Of a stretch of 64,000 nt of DNA, positions 1 to 10,400 are shown in pieces (position 1 is the first letter of the stretch; the number at the start of each line of letters is the position of its first letter). The notes under the pieces are model-generated. The model was given only the letters and a program-made list of their open reading frames with translations, ran no database searches and had not been told where the DNA came from. Source of the DNA: Jejuia rubra (GTDB lineage Bacteria > Bacteroidota > Bacteroidia > Flavobacteriales > Flavobacteriaceae); assembly GCF_042684665.1 (NCBI RefSeq), contig NZ_JBHULY010000025.1:1-64000 (forward strand), in the 5' to 3' direction. A program made the position numbers and the translations under genes.

Positions 1-33
1 TACTGCAATCCGTGGGAGAGTAGGTCGCCGCCT
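1..33 (+). rRNA. rrf: 5S ribosomal RNA, 3' end (partial)
   Basis: The window opens with the 3' terminal part of a 5S rRNA: GGGAGAGTAGGTCGCCGCC is the conserved end of the molecule, followed at once by T-rich DNA. The rest of the gene, and presumably the rRNA operon, lies upstream of the window. The exact last base is uncertain by one or two positions. Confidence 0.85.
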
Positions 34-39
34 TTTTTG

Positions 40-77
40 AAGGTCCAATTACAATCGTAGTTGGACCTTTTTTTTTG
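40..77 (+). terminator. Rho-independent terminator of the rRNA operon
   Basis: A perfect 9-bp stem (AAGGTCCAA at 40-48, TTGGACCTT at 61-69) with a 12-nt loop runs into a long T tract. It sits just after the 5S end and would close the rRNA transcript. The following 126 bp up to the lipoprotein stop hold nothing I recognise. Confidence 0.85.
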
Positions 78-203
78 CCCTTAATTTCAATATCTTTAAT
101 ACCAATACGTACAAAACGAGATCTCTTCCAATTATGTTGTACACCATAATAGATGTTGAAACGACGGGAAAGAGCAATTATAAATATGGTTATATTACTT
201 TAA

Positions 204-2705
204 TTAATTCCCATCACAATTTAAAATTCCTTCATTAGCACCAAAAATTAGCGTGAATGGCAAATCATATTCTTCTCCCTCATCCGTCTCACTTAGAAAT
301 ACACCTGTAATATTTGCCTCTAAATATTGATTCTTCCACTTTATAGTAGCATTAAAGCTTGTGGGGCCAAATCCACCTTTTATATTAAAGCATTGAATAG
401 GCATTTTAAGAGTTTGCGGCGTTTGGGTACCGCTAGTAACTTTTGTTTCTCCTTCCCCCGGTAAAAATTCGTTTGGAATATAAATCCAGATTTCCTCATC
501 GAGTATATTATCGAAGTCATTATGCAGACGAATATCCATGCCTGTATCAGAAACAGTATACCATGCTATATCATAAGACGCTGAGGCCTCATTGGTTGAA
601 TAGCTCCAGTAACATGAGCATGCCCCAACAACTTCTATCTCAAGGGTATCAAATATTTCTGGGTTACTCTGTAATTCAGCTTTTATGATATATTTACCTG
701 CTTCATTTGGTGCTGTAAAAATGCCTTCTTGCGATATGGCAAAATTTTGTCCGGATTCATTTTGTGCAGACCATTTAACTTCTTTGTCCTCTCCTTCTAC
801 GATTACATTAAAATCCTTCTCATCTCCAACCTGAAAGCAACCGAAAAGATCATCGGTGTAAACTGTAATTTGGGAATCATTTATTATTATTTCGGCGGTG
901 ATGGGATTTGCATACTGCGTCCCTCTAAAACATTGGGTGGATTTAAATTCGGCTGTCACGGTGAAAGGGTATTTACTTGGGTCTGTTGGAGTTTGAAGCG
1001 TAAATTTTTGGATAGTATCTAAAGATACTCCTTCTCCTGCTTGGAGAAAACCCTCTGGGGAATTCACAACAAGATCTAAATTTATGGTGTTTTTTAAATG
1101 TGCATCTAGGCTAACAATGTCACCTGGTTTTATGATATGAGGATTGGTTGTTGGTTTTGCCCATTTAAGCTCCACTGGTGTTAGCTCTATGTCTGTAGTA
1201 ACCGATATGGTTTGCTGAGAAAAATATTCGGGACGCAAACTTATCTCTAATACATCTTTTCCTGTGTTTACTGGGTAAAATTCTATGCCACCATCAATTT
1301 TATAGTCCGCTTCAAAAATATTATTTAATGGGTTGGCCTTGATGTATTTATGGTTCAATACATCAATGGGGCCACATTCTATGGCTTCTATTTTTAGTTG
1401 GTCATTTTCCCAAAAGCCTTGATCGGCCAGATTTTTTAGTTGCTTAATCGTAAAGACCCTAGATAACTTAAAACCAAATTCTTCGATATACTCATTTAAA
1501 TGTTTCTCCAAATACTCCTTCCATGGAGTACCTTCCTCTTTTTGTTTTATTTTTCTAGTTGATAAAATGCTGGCCAGTTGAAGTGCGGATTCATAAATCG
1601 TTTTTGGCATAAACCAATCATTGCTGGCCGCGTAAACATGGGCCTTATCCATAGGGATTGGACAAGCTACTTCTTCTAAAAACTTGGTTTTGGTTATATT
1701 AACCTCAAATCGAGTAAAATGTGATAAGCGGGTTTTGCTGTAAGCTTCTTCTATTTTTTGAATAGCAAAAACAATTGTACTTAAAATATCTCCAGCGGTG
1801 CCAACTCTTCCGGGTGCCAACCCAGTTATGGTGGCCAAATCAGATAAGTCTTTAAAGTATTCCCCTGTAGGGTTTTTGGGATCGGAATATTCTGTGTTTG
1901 CAGCAGATTTCATTTGAGAGGCCAAATCCTCAGCGTCCACACCCTTACACCTTTCTGAGTTTTTTTTTTCACTATTTTTTTCGTCCTTTGTGTTATTGCC
2001 CTGCTTACCAGTAAAATTGGACATAGTTAAATTTACATGGCCTAAAACCTCATATTTTTTTAGTAAACGGTTAGTAAGGTCAATGATTGTGGCTTTGTCC
2101 TGACTTTCCCCCGTCCAGTTTTTGTCATTATTCAAAAAAGGTATCAAGGCAAATTCAGCGTCTTCATTATGCAATAAATTATAAAGCATTGCAAATGGCA
2201 CATCCGTTGGTTCAATGTTTGCTAAATCTCCAGATAAAAGGGCTTCATCTATATTTAGGTAATCCGTGCGCTGTTTTAAAAGCTGTTTAAGGCCTAAGGT
2301 CACCTTATCTGTGTAGCCGTCTGCCTCGGGCAATTCTAAAATCGTTATTGATTTTGTATTACATATTAATTCATCTGATAAATTTTTTACGATAACCTGT
2401 AGCTCACCTCCTTCAATCGGATGTTGAGGATGAACTGGAGCAATTATAAAAGATTTACCACTTTCATCTAGGCCAACGCTTGTACTTACCTCCGTAAAGG
2501 TATCATTATACCAAAATTCAACAATTAGATTATCTTCTTGTTTTTCATCAATTCCTTCGATAAAAACTTTTTCCGATGGATATGCAGTGCCTTGATTTAA
2601 AACGAGTTGATTGCATTCAATTTTTTGTTGTTCACTATGATTTTCTTCCTTGCTACAGGCTAATAGTGTTAAAACTAATAATGTTGATAGAATGGTTGAT
2701 CGCAT
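204..2705 (-). CDS. Large outer-membrane/surface lipoprotein of unknown function
   Basis: This 833-residue protein begins with a lipoprotein signal peptide whose lipobox is LLAC, with the lipidated Cys at residue 17, so it should be anchored in a membrane, probably the outer one. I do not recognise the central region. Residues about 610-695 look like a bacterial Ig-like (Big2-type) module: a stretch ending in a KWSAQNESG-like segment, then a GIFTAPNEAGKYIIKA-like strand typical of such folds. The C-terminal 130 residues (Trp- and Tyr-rich, with one CSCYWSY segment) form a separate unassigned domain. There is no T9SS sorting domain. It is a single gene between the rRNA terminator and a 530-bp gap. 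Function cannot be inferred from context. Confidence 0.8.
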   Translation of the reverse strand: MRSTILSTLLVLTLLACSKEENHSEQQKIECNQLVLNQGTAYPSEKVFIEGIDEKQEDNLIVEFWYNDTFTEVSTSVGLDESGKSFIIAPVHPQHPIEGGELQVIVKNLSDELICNTKSITILELPEADGYTDKVTLGLKQLLKQRTDYLNIDEALLSGDLANIEPTDVPFAMLYNLLHNEDAEFALIPFLNNDKNWTGESQDKATIIDLTNRLLKKYEVLGHVNLTMSNFTGKQGNNTKDEKNSEKKNSERCKGVDAEDLASQMKSAANTEYSDPKNPTGEYFKDLSDLATITGLAPGRVGTAGDILSTIVFAIQKIEEAYSKTRLSHFTRFEVNITKTKFLEEVACPIPMDKAHVYAASNDWFMPKTIYESALQLASILSTRKIKQKEEGTPWKEYLEKHLNEYIEEFGFKLSRVFTIKQLKNLADQGFWENDQLKIEAIECGPIDVLNHKYIKANPLNNIFEADYKIDGGIEFYPVNTGKDVLEISLRPEYFSQQTISVTTDIELTPVELKWAKPTTNPHIIKPGDIVSLDAHLKNTINLDLVVNSPEGFLQAGEGVSLDTIQKFTLQTPTDPSKYPFTVTAEFKSTQCFRGTQYANPITAEIIINDSQITVYTDDLFGCFQVGDEKDFNVIVEGEDKEVKWSAQNESGQNFAISQEGIFTAPNEAGKYIIKAELQSNPEIFDTLEIEVVGACSCYWSYSTNEASASYDIAWYTVSDTGMDIRLHNDFDNILDEEIWIYIPNEFLPGEGETKVTSGTQTPQTLKMPIQCFNIKGGFGPTSFNATIKWKNQYLEANITGVFLSETDEGEEYDLPFTLIFGANEGILNCDGN

Positions 2706-2899
2706 TTTGGTTGGTTTTATATGTGAGAGTAGATTTTTTAAAGGTCAAAAAAGTAATGTATGGCAGATTGTAATTAATGAACTTTCCCTTTATAACTTTT
2801 GCTTTGTAGGATAAAATACTTTATGTGAAGCCTTCTTTTTGGTTCGGTTGTTTCATGTAGTATCATTCTGAAGGGTTAAGGTTTGTTTAGCTGAAAAAG

Positions 2900-2942
2900 C
2901 AAAAAAAAGAGAGCCACTTTAGTTGCCTTCGGTTAACTCTCC
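2900..2942 (-). terminator. Probable minus-strand terminator
   Basis: Read on the minus strand, GAGAGTTAAC (2932-2941) pairs with GTGGCTCTC (2909-2917), allowing two G-T pairs and a one-base bulge, and is followed by eight T. It lies downstream of the small open frame at 2983-3180 and of the hybrid sensor gene, so it probably ends their transcript. Confidence 0.55.
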
Positions 2943-2982
2943 TTTTCCATCACTGATTAATAGCATTTTAAATATTTTCAGC

Positions 2983-3180
2983 TCATTCTCTATTAAAGAA
3001 TATGGACTTTATTACTTGTTCCTTTTGGGTAATTCTTAAATTATAAGTCCCTTTTTTCAGATGGTCTATGCTTAGATAGACCACATTTTTTTGGTTACTT
3101 TCTTTTTCAAAAACGTCCTCCTGGGTCACGAAAGTTATGTATTGAGAATTATTATGCTGTAAAATTACAAGGAGGGTTTC
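2983..3180 (-). pseudogene. Possible gene remnant: C-terminal beta-sandwich tail without a start codon
   Basis: An open frame on the minus strand ends with a protein-like tail (KKGTYNLRITQKEQVIKSIF, then FNRE and stop at 2983-2985). The pattern of a hydrophobic strand, GTYNLRI and a final basic strand resembles small DUF3244-like or T9SS-type C-terminal domains. The frame has no ATG. It is open upstream into the end of the hybrid sensor gene, and GTG codons are the only usable starts. It may be a decayed gene, or a small protein with a non-standard start. A terminator follows at 2900-2942. The rest of the gap between 2706 and 3235 shows no other gene. Confidence 0.35.
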
Positions 3181-3192
3181 AAACGGGATAAA

Positions 3193-3225
3193 ACATATGT
3201 AACAAATAATGTCACATACGTAACA
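3193..3225. promoter_or_regulatory. Direct repeat, 21-bp period, candidate AraC-type regulator site
   Basis: ACATATGTAACA (3193-3204) recurs as ACATACGTAACA (3214-3225), 11 of 12 bases identical and offset by 21 bp, two helical turns. AraC-family DNA-binding domains typically bind such same-face direct repeats. The site lies 10 bp past the stop codon of the hybrid sensor gene, whose own C-terminus is an AraC domain. It could control the small frame at 2983-3180. Function is inferred. Confidence 0.4.
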
Positions 3226-3235
3226 AACCTTGATC

Positions 3236-6200
3236 TTACTTGGGGTTGTAGGTATTTGGGGTGGTGTTATAGGCTTCCTTAAAACACTTTATGAAATAGG
3301 AAACGGAGTTAAAACCGACTTGGTAAGCCACCTCAGAAACTGTTAAACCAGATTCGTTCAAAAGGGTAACGGCGGATTTTAGGCGTTGTGATCTTAAAAA
3401 CTGCGAAGTTGATAATCCAGTAAGCGCTACAAGTTTTCTGTGCAGTTGCATTCGGCTCATGGCCATGTGTTTACTGAAACTCTGAGCATTAAATTCTGGA
3501 TTATCTAAATGCGCTTTTAAAGCTTCCTCTACTTGTTTGATAAATATTTCATCCAGATTTGTAATAGCAATATCTTTCGGTTTCAAAACTGAATGTTGCG
3601 TATATCTTTTTTGAAGCGATTTACTGAGTGTAATAAGATTTTCAACCCGTTTTAGTAGAATTTTTGAATTAAAAGGTTTGGTAATAAAATCATCCGCGCC
3701 CACTTGCAGTCCCTCCAGTTCATTGGTTTCTCCTGTTTTGGCGGTTAGTAGAATAAACGGGATGTGGCTAGTAAGCGTATTTGTTTTTAAAGCGTTGCAT
3801 AGTTCGATCCCATTCATTTCTGGCATCATTATATCGCTTATGATTAGGTCAGGAACGTTTTCGATGGCTTTTTCCAACCCTTTTTTTCCATCAGGAGCTT
3901 TAAGAACTTTATATTTTGGTTTTAATATGGATTGTATATAAGACCTGAGTTGAGAATTATCCTCAACCACCAAAACAATTGGTTTGTGATTTAAAGTAAG
4001 TTCTCCTTGTGCATTAGTTTCATCTGAATCATCAATTGATAAGGCTTCATCTTTTGGATTTATAACCTCGCTAATGTCATGTTCTTCAAAAGCGGATTTT
4101 TCTATTGGCAGGGTTACGGTAAACTGAATATCATCTTTATTGATGCTATTGGCTAAAATGCTTCCTTTTGCCAGGGACACCAGCTCTTTAACCAACGCTA
4201 AGCCAATCCCAACGCCATCCGCATTGGGGTTGATTTGGTAAAACCTATTGAATAATTGATTGATGTCCTTGGGGTCAATTTTGCTTCCGTTGTTTAAAAT
4301 AGTAATTACTAAATGACCGTCCTGTCGCACTACTTTTAAAGCGATATACCCTTTTTTTGGCGCGTATTTTATGGCATTAGCCAAAAGGTTCACCATGATT
4401 TTTTCAATAACATCCTTATCATACCAAGCATTCTCTATTTCGTCGATATTAGATTTAAATTTTATTCTCTTTTGCTCAATTTGATACTTGAAACTACTAG
4501 TTAATTGGTTGATTAAAATGGAAAGGTTTCCTCTTTCCACTTTTAGTTTGGAGTAGCCAGTTTCCAATTTAGCCAAGTCAATCAGCTGATCTACTAAATT
4601 TAGGAGGCGTTCGGCATTATGTTTTATTAATGAAAGTTCCTCTCGGTTTTCTTGAGAAATCTCGGATTGCGCCAACTGATTTTTGGCCGGACCTAGAATT
4701 AAAGTGAGCGGTGTTCTGAATTCATGCGAAATATTGGTGAATAGCCTGGTTTTAAATTCATCCAAGTTTTTCAGGCGTTGCGTTTCGGCATGCTCCAATT
4801 GCAATTGGGTTTTGATATGCCATCGCCATTTAATATATCTATAAATAATAATACCTAAAAGTAAGGCAAGGCAAGCATATATGATTCGTGCCGTTAGCGT
4901 ATTGTACCATGCACGCTGGATAGTAAAGGAGTAGGTGGCCGGTGTTTCGTTCCAGATGCCATCATAATTACTAGAAATGACTTTAAATGTGTATGTGTCT
5001 GGCGAAAGATTCCCGTAATAAGCGGTATTGTTATTACCAACCTCTATCCAATCTTTGTCATGACCCACCAACATATATTTAAAGGTGTTGAGTTCGGGTT
5101 GCGAGAAATGCAAACTAGCAAAAGAAAAGGTCAATGAATTTTCCTTGTGGCTAAATTGTTGGTCTAAATTCCTTTCAATCGGCTCATTAAATAGTGACAA
5201 CCCCGAAATAATAGTTTTTGGTTTCACTTGATTGAGTGTCAATTGCTCAGGTTTAAACCAGTTGATACCGTCCAATCCCCCAAAATATAGCATTCCATAA
5301 TCATCTTTAGTATAGGCCCCAGTATTAAATTCAAAGGCTTGCAAACCGTCGTATTGGTCGTAATTTGTAACCGACACTCCCGAATCCGTTTCAGAAAACA
5401 TAGTGATGCCGCGATTTGAACTCAGCCAAAGATTATTGTTTTTATCGGGAAGAATTCCGTAAATCACATTATTGGGTAAACCGCCAACAGTGGTATAATT
5501 GATAGCGGTTTGGCTTACCGGGTTGTATTTTATTAAACCACTACCGTTGGTGCCCGCCCACAATACCATTTTTTCGTTATCCCATAACAGTGATTTTATT
5601 TTATCTGGAATACCATTAATGCGTTTAATTATTTTTGTTTTTGTGTTTAGTAGGCAAATCCCGTTGTCTTCGGTACCTATCCAAAGTTCATCGCCTTTTC
5701 CTTTTGTGATGACTCTTATATTATCGCTGGAGATTGAATTCTTGTCAGTCAGGTCGTATAGGTAATTTTCCTTGACACCTTCTTTTTTGTTAAACAGAAT
5801 AAGTCCCTGACCTCCAGTTGCCAACCATATATTGCTTTCGTCTTCCTTTAATATGCACCAAACGGCATTTGTACTAAGAGCAGGGGTGGTGTTTTCATTG
5901 AAATGATCGATAGAACCGTTACCGTTTATAATATCCAGTCCATTGTCCTGAAAACCGACCCACAGTTCATCGTTAACGAAGTTCAGGCTCATGACTCGAT
6001 TCGAATTTAATTTGGAATTTGCTGTGGTTATCGTTTTGTAAGTGTTGGTTTTTAAATCAATACTGGTGAGGCCCTTTCCCGAAGTACCCACCCAAATCAC
6101 GTTGTTTTTGGGATTCACACAGATAGCACGGGCCACGTCTACATTTGTGCCCAAAGGCAACTGATTGTTGGTGAGAACATTAAATTTCAGTAAATGTTCA

Positions 6201-7186
6201 TCATAATAACTTAGGCCTCCGCCGTCAGTGCCGACCCAAATATTTCCCGTATTGTCTTCAAAAAGACTAAGTGCATCATTATAATGCAGGGCATAAGGAT
6301 TGTTTTGCTGAACGGTATAGTTATCAATTTTATGTCTTTTGAAATCGATGATGTAAACGCCCCGTCCATAAGTGGCCAGCCAAAGGCGTTGGTGTTTATC
6401 GGCCAATATGGCTTCAATATTCAAATTGGTGGGCAAGGGCTGATTTTCAAAACCCTTAAAACGATGCAACTTGGTATGATTTTCATCCAAATAAAAAAGC
6501 CCGTAGCTGTAGCTACCAACCCAAATACGGCCGTCCGAAAGCTGTTCAATACAGCTGTAATTTATAGGATTATCAATGTTCGAGGTAATCTTCCTATAAC
6601 CAAGGTCGTACTTTGAAATTTTTAAAACGCTGTTTGACGTGCTGGCAAAAATGGTGTCCTTGTCCTCTAGAAAGGAATAAGTTGTTTTAGACTCATCTTC
6701 CCAAGAAAGAATTTGAGTGGTGTCTTTAGTTTTCGAATTAACATGATACAAACCATTACCAAAAGTGCCGACAAAGTAATTATGGGCGTCATCTTGAAAA
6801 ATGGTACTTGCGTTTTTTATATTGGAAATACCTCGGAAACTATCGGTCTCTACATTAAATTTTTCAAGATTCCCAGAGTTCGAAATGATCCATAGTTGAT
6901 TGGTTTTATCGGAATAAACCTTTCCTAATTTGCTATGTGTAATCTTGGTGACGTCCTCAAATTGCTTGTTATAAATCTTAAATCGTTTGCCGTCGTATTT
7001 ATTAAGGCCATCCTGAGTGGCAAACCACATATAGCCAATACTGTCTTGGGCGATACTCACTATGCTATTCTGTGACAAACCTTGATCAACGGTTAAGTTA
7101 TGAAAGGCAATAGGATCCAAAACGAGATTTGTCCCCGTTGTTTCTAACTCAGTGTTTTGGCCCGTTAGTATTATCGGCAAAAGCAC
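3236..7186 (-). CDS. Hybrid two-component system sensor kinase/response regulator (HTCS, one-component fusion)
   Basis: A 1316-residue HTCS protein of the class that controls glycan use in Bacteroidota. In order: two seven-bladed Reg_prop beta-propellers (about residues 30-690, repeated NIWVGTDGGGL-like blades) as the periplasmic sensor; a Y_Y_Y domain (about 690-755); a transmembrane helix (about 770-790, ARIIYACLALLLGIIIY); a HisKA domain with the phospho-acceptor His near 821 (NISHEFRTPL); an HATPase domain with an N-box (NLLANAIKYAP) and GVGIGLALV; a receiver domain with Asp near 1118 (ISDIMMPEMNG); and an AraC HTH at the C-terminus. The first acceptable start is GTG at 7184-7186, but it leaves an incomplete signal peptide. 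The frame stays open upstream and an ATT at 7217-7219 would give a complete one. No SusC/SusD pair or glycoside hydrolase lies nearby, so the inducer cannot be guessed. Confidence 0.93.
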   Translation of the reverse strand: MLLPIILTGQNTELETTGTNLVLDPIAFHNLTVDQGLSQNSIVSIAQDSIGYMWFATQDGLNKYDGKRFKIYNKQFEDVTKITHSKLGKVYSDKTNQLWIISNSGNLEKFNVETDSFRGISNIKNASTIFQDDAHNYFVGTFGNGLYHVNSKTKDTTQILSWEDESKTTYSFLEDKDTIFASTSNSVLKISKYDLGYRKITSNIDNPINYSCIEQLSDGRIWVGSYSYGLFYLDENHTKLHRFKGFENQPLPTNLNIEAILADKHQRLWLATYGRGVYIIDFKRHKIDNYTVQQNNPYALHYNDALSLFEDNTGNIWVGTDGGGLSYYDEHLLKFNVLTNNQLPLGTNVDVARAICVNPKNNVIWVGTSGKGLTSIDLKTNTYKTITTANSKLNSNRVMSLNFVNDELWVGFQDNGLDIINGNGSIDHFNENTTPALSTNAVWCILKEDESNIWLATGGQGLILFNKKEGVKENYLYDLTDKNSISSDNIRVITKGKGDELWIGTEDNGICLLNTKTKIIKRINGIPDKIKSLLWDNEKMVLWAGTNGSGLIKYNPVSQTAINYTTVGGLPNNVIYGILPDKNNNLWLSSNRGITMFSETDSGVSVTNYDQYDGLQAFEFNTGAYTKDDYGMLYFGGLDGINWFKPEQLTLNQVKPKTIISGLSLFNEPIERNLDQQFSHKENSLTFSFASLHFSQPELNTFKYMLVGHDKDWIEVGNNNTAYYGNLSPDTYTFKVISSNYDGIWNETPATYSFTIQRAWYNTLTARIIYACLALLLGIIIYRYIKWRWHIKTQLQLEHAETQRLKNLDEFKTRLFTNISHEFRTPLTLILGPAKNQLAQSEISQENREELSLIKHNAERLLNLVDQLIDLAKLETGYSKLKVERGNLSILINQLTSSFKYQIEQKRIKFKSNIDEIENAWYDKDVIEKIMVNLLANAIKYAPKKGYIALKVVRQDGHLVITILNNGSKIDPKDINQLFNRFYQINPNADGVGIGLALVKELVSLAKGSILANSINKDDIQFTVTLPIEKSAFEEHDISEVINPKDEALSIDDSDETNAQGELTLNHKPIVLVVEDNSQLRSYIQSILKPKYKVLKAPDGKKGLEKAIENVPDLIISDIMMPEMNGIELCNALKTNTLTSHIPFILLTAKTGETNELEGLQVGADDFITKPFNSKILLKRVENLITLSKSLQKRYTQHSVLKPKDIAITNLDEIFIKQVEEALKAHLDNPEFNAQSFSKHMAMSRMQLHRKLVALTGLSTSQFLRSQRLKSAVTLLNESGLTVSEVAYQVGFNSVSYFIKCFKEAYNTTPNTYNPK

Positions 7187-7354
7187 TAAAATGAATAGTA
7201 TGTAATTGTAAACTCTAATAAAACATGTGTTTACATAAATATATGAAAGAAATTTAAAGATAGTCGAAATTTGAACGGAAAGTCTTTATCGGCTATATTA
7301 TGCCTTGACTATCAACTAAAAGACATAGAAGTAATTAAGTGGGCAATACTTGGA

Positions 7355-7387
7355 ACAAAAAACCCAACTCTTTTATAGAGTTGGGTA
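7355..7387 (-). terminator. Rho-independent terminator of the giant secreted-protein gene
   Basis: ACCCAACTC (7362-7370) and GAGTTGGGT (7378-7386) form a perfect 9-bp stem with a 7-nt loop, and the minus strand then runs into a T tract (A tract at 7355-7361 on the plus strand). It lies 23 bp past the stop of the 2751-residue protein gene. Confidence 0.85.
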
Positions 7388-7409
7388 TCTAAATATTAGG
7401 ACTGAGGTT

Positions 7410-10400
7410 TTAGTACTTCGTAAGTCTAATTGTTTGAATGCCGTCACTATGCACTATTCTCACCATATAAACACCGCTTTCAAGGTTTGAACCGAAGGTA
7501 TAAACTTTGTTTCCGCTGAATTGGTTCTTGTGCACCAGTCTATTATTAATGTCGAAAACAAAAATATCCGTGTTGCCTATTTCCTTTTGCGATATCAATT
7601 TTATATTGAAATCTGTCTCACTTGGATTAGGCCAAAAATCAATTGTAAGTGTGGTTCCTGATGCCTCATCATTCTTAGAAATACTTTCTTTGGCTTTGGC
7701 ATTTCCTTTTTGATGCACTATAATTGAGCCACCAGAAATGGCCAATGTGGCATCTGCGTTATCATCATCACCTAATTGGTTGTCGTACACCACGATTTCT
7801 GTAATGGCATCCCAAATTTTAATTCTGAAAGTATCGTCTCCTCCTTTCTTTGATTCATCTTTGGCTGAAATAATGAATTTATAATACCCTTGATTATTAA
7901 TGGTTCCAGAACCTTTAAACATAGCTTTTGTGCCGGCAACAATCAACCATTCATAGACTGAACTTTTAAAATTAAGATTACCTGCATGGAATTGAAATTC
8001 AGTATGACCATCTGGAATGGTCTTCCCTTTTTTATACTTCGAAACGAATCCAAAATTTGCTTTTCCGACAAGTGATGGATCTGGAAGATAAGCCCCTAAA
8101 GGTGAATCAATCCAACCTCCACCAGTAACAAACCCTCCACTAGAATCATAAATCACTACATATTTGAAGGATTCAGACGTTTCATTATCACAAATATCAG
8201 TTATGGTTAACTTTACTTCATAAACTCCAGGATTTTGATAAGTATGGTTCCCTGAAATCATAGGTTCAGAAATCGCTCCATTTGAAGTAGTACCATCGCC
8301 CCAATCCCATATAGCAGATGCAATTTCACCACCTGTATAATCTGCAATTGCACTAATATTAGTCCCCATCGGTCGCGGGTCGGCTGGCAAATTTATGGAG
8401 GTAATTATTAGGGCATCACAATCAGTATCGTCACAAACATCTCCTATACCATTATTATCACTGTCAACTTGGTCTGGATTAGGGTGGTTAGGACAATTAT
8501 CGATGCAGTCTGGAATGGTGTCGCCATCAGAATCCAAATTATCATCAAAACCGGGGCAAATATCGCTGCCGTCGCAGACACCATCACCATCGGTATCACC
8601 GGAGGCATCATCGCCGGTACAGACGTCACAGCCATCGGGGACACTGTCGCCATCAGCATCGGCAAGGTCATCAAAGCCCTCACAGGCATCCAAACAATTA
8701 GGCACGCCATCACCGTCACTATCGTTGGAAACGCCATTCGCATCCACGTCCAAGGGACAAGGCGAATTGACCTCAAGGTCGTCGCAATCGTTGACCCCGT
8801 CGTTATCGGTATCTACTGAATTGTCGCAGGAATCGCAGAAGTCCGGAATGCCGTCGCCGTCGGAATCCAAGTTATCGTCCCCGCCGGGACAGATGTCGTT
8901 CGAGTCGCAGACCCCATCGTTATCGGAGTCGTCTGCAGGATCCAATGGGCAGGGGTCGCTGTCGTCGCAGACACCGTCACCATCGGTATCGCCAGAGGCA
9001 TCATCGCCAGTACAAGCGTCACAGCCATCGGGGACATTGTCACTATCGGCATCGGCCAAATCATCAAATCCCTCACAGACATCCAAACAATTGGGCACGC
9101 CATCACCGTCACTATCGTTGGAAACGCCATTCGCATCCACGTCCAAGGGACAAGGCGAATTGACCTCAAGGTCGTCGCAATCGTTGATCCCGTCGTTATC
9201 GGTATCCACGGAATTGTCGCAGGAATCGCAGAAATCGGGTATGCCGTCGCCGTCGGAATCCAAGTTGTCGTCCCCGCCCGGACAGATGTCGTTGGAGTCG
9301 CAGACCCCATCATTATCGGAGTCGTCTGCAGGGTCCAATGGGCAGGGGTCGCTGTCGTCGCAGACACCGTCACCATCGGTATCGCCGGAGGCATCATCGC
9401 CGGTACAGACGTCACAGCCATCGGGGACATTGTCACTATCGGTATCGGCCAAATCATCAAAGCCCTCACAGACATCCAAACAATTTGGAATACCATCACT
9501 ATCGCTATCGTTCGAAACGCCGTCCGAATCCACATCCAATGGACAAGGTGAATTGACCTCAAGGTCGTCGCAATCACTGACCCCGTCGTTGTCGGTATCC
9601 ACGGAATTGTCACAGGAATCGCAAAAATCGGGTATGCCGTCCCCGTCGGAATCAATGTTGTCATCCCCGCCCGGACAGATGTCGTTGGAGTCGCAGACCC
9701 CATCGTTATCGGAGTCGTCGGCAGGGTCCAATGGGCAGGGGTCGCTGTCGTCGCAGACACCGTCACCGTCGGTATCGCCAGAGGCATCATCGCCCGAACA
9801 GACGTCACAACCATCGGGAACACTGTCCCCATCTGCATCCGCTAGGTCATCAAAGCCAGCACAGATATCATCACAATCTGGAACGGTATCTCCGTCGCTA
9901 TCGGCAATCGTTCCAGAACATCCACAATCATCATCATAGAGGTCATTTACGGTACAAGGATCACCATCGTCACATGGCGTACCTATTAGATTGGCATCGC
10001 AGTTATCACAACCGTCGGGAATACCATCACCATCGGTATCTATAGTGTCATCGAAACCAGGACATTGGTCATCGGAATCACAGACCCCATCGTTATCGGA
10101 ATCATTTAAAAAGTCAAGTGGACAAGAATCACATTCGTTTGGAATACCATCATCATCCGTGTCTGCCAAATCATCTCCATCAGGACAAATATCACATGCG
10201 TCACCTACACCATCTCCGTCGCTATCCAGTTGGTCGGGATTGGAATTATCTGGGCAATTGTCGCAATTATCAGGAACTGCATCGCTATCGGCATCGGCCA
10301 AATCGTCAAAGCCAGGACAGACATCTTCACAATCGGGAATAGTGTCGCCGTCGCTATCTATGTCATCCACTAGAATTTCGCCTTCAACGGTTATCGATAA

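Noticed and set aside
3236..7186. Polysaccharide utilisation locus around the hybrid sensor
   Set aside because: No SusC/SusD pair, glycoside hydrolase or sulfatase is present within the window on either side, so a glycan locus cannot be supported.
8813..9838. A long alternative minus-strand frame within the giant gene
   Set aside because: The composition (Met, Thr, Pro, Ile) is a shifted reading of the same 393-bp repeats, with no start context and no recognisable domain.
8553..9850. CRISPR-like array
   Set aside because: The repeats are 393 bp, contiguous and coding in frame, without unique spacers and without cas genes nearby.
8395..9939. A 514-codon plus-strand open frame rich in Ser and Pro
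   Set aside because: It is the antisense of the Asp-rich calcium-binding repeats. GAT/GAC codons read backwards give ATC/GTC, and in the shifted frame give Ser/Pro runs without stops. The minus-strand gene has a signal peptide and a sorting domain, and this frame has neither.
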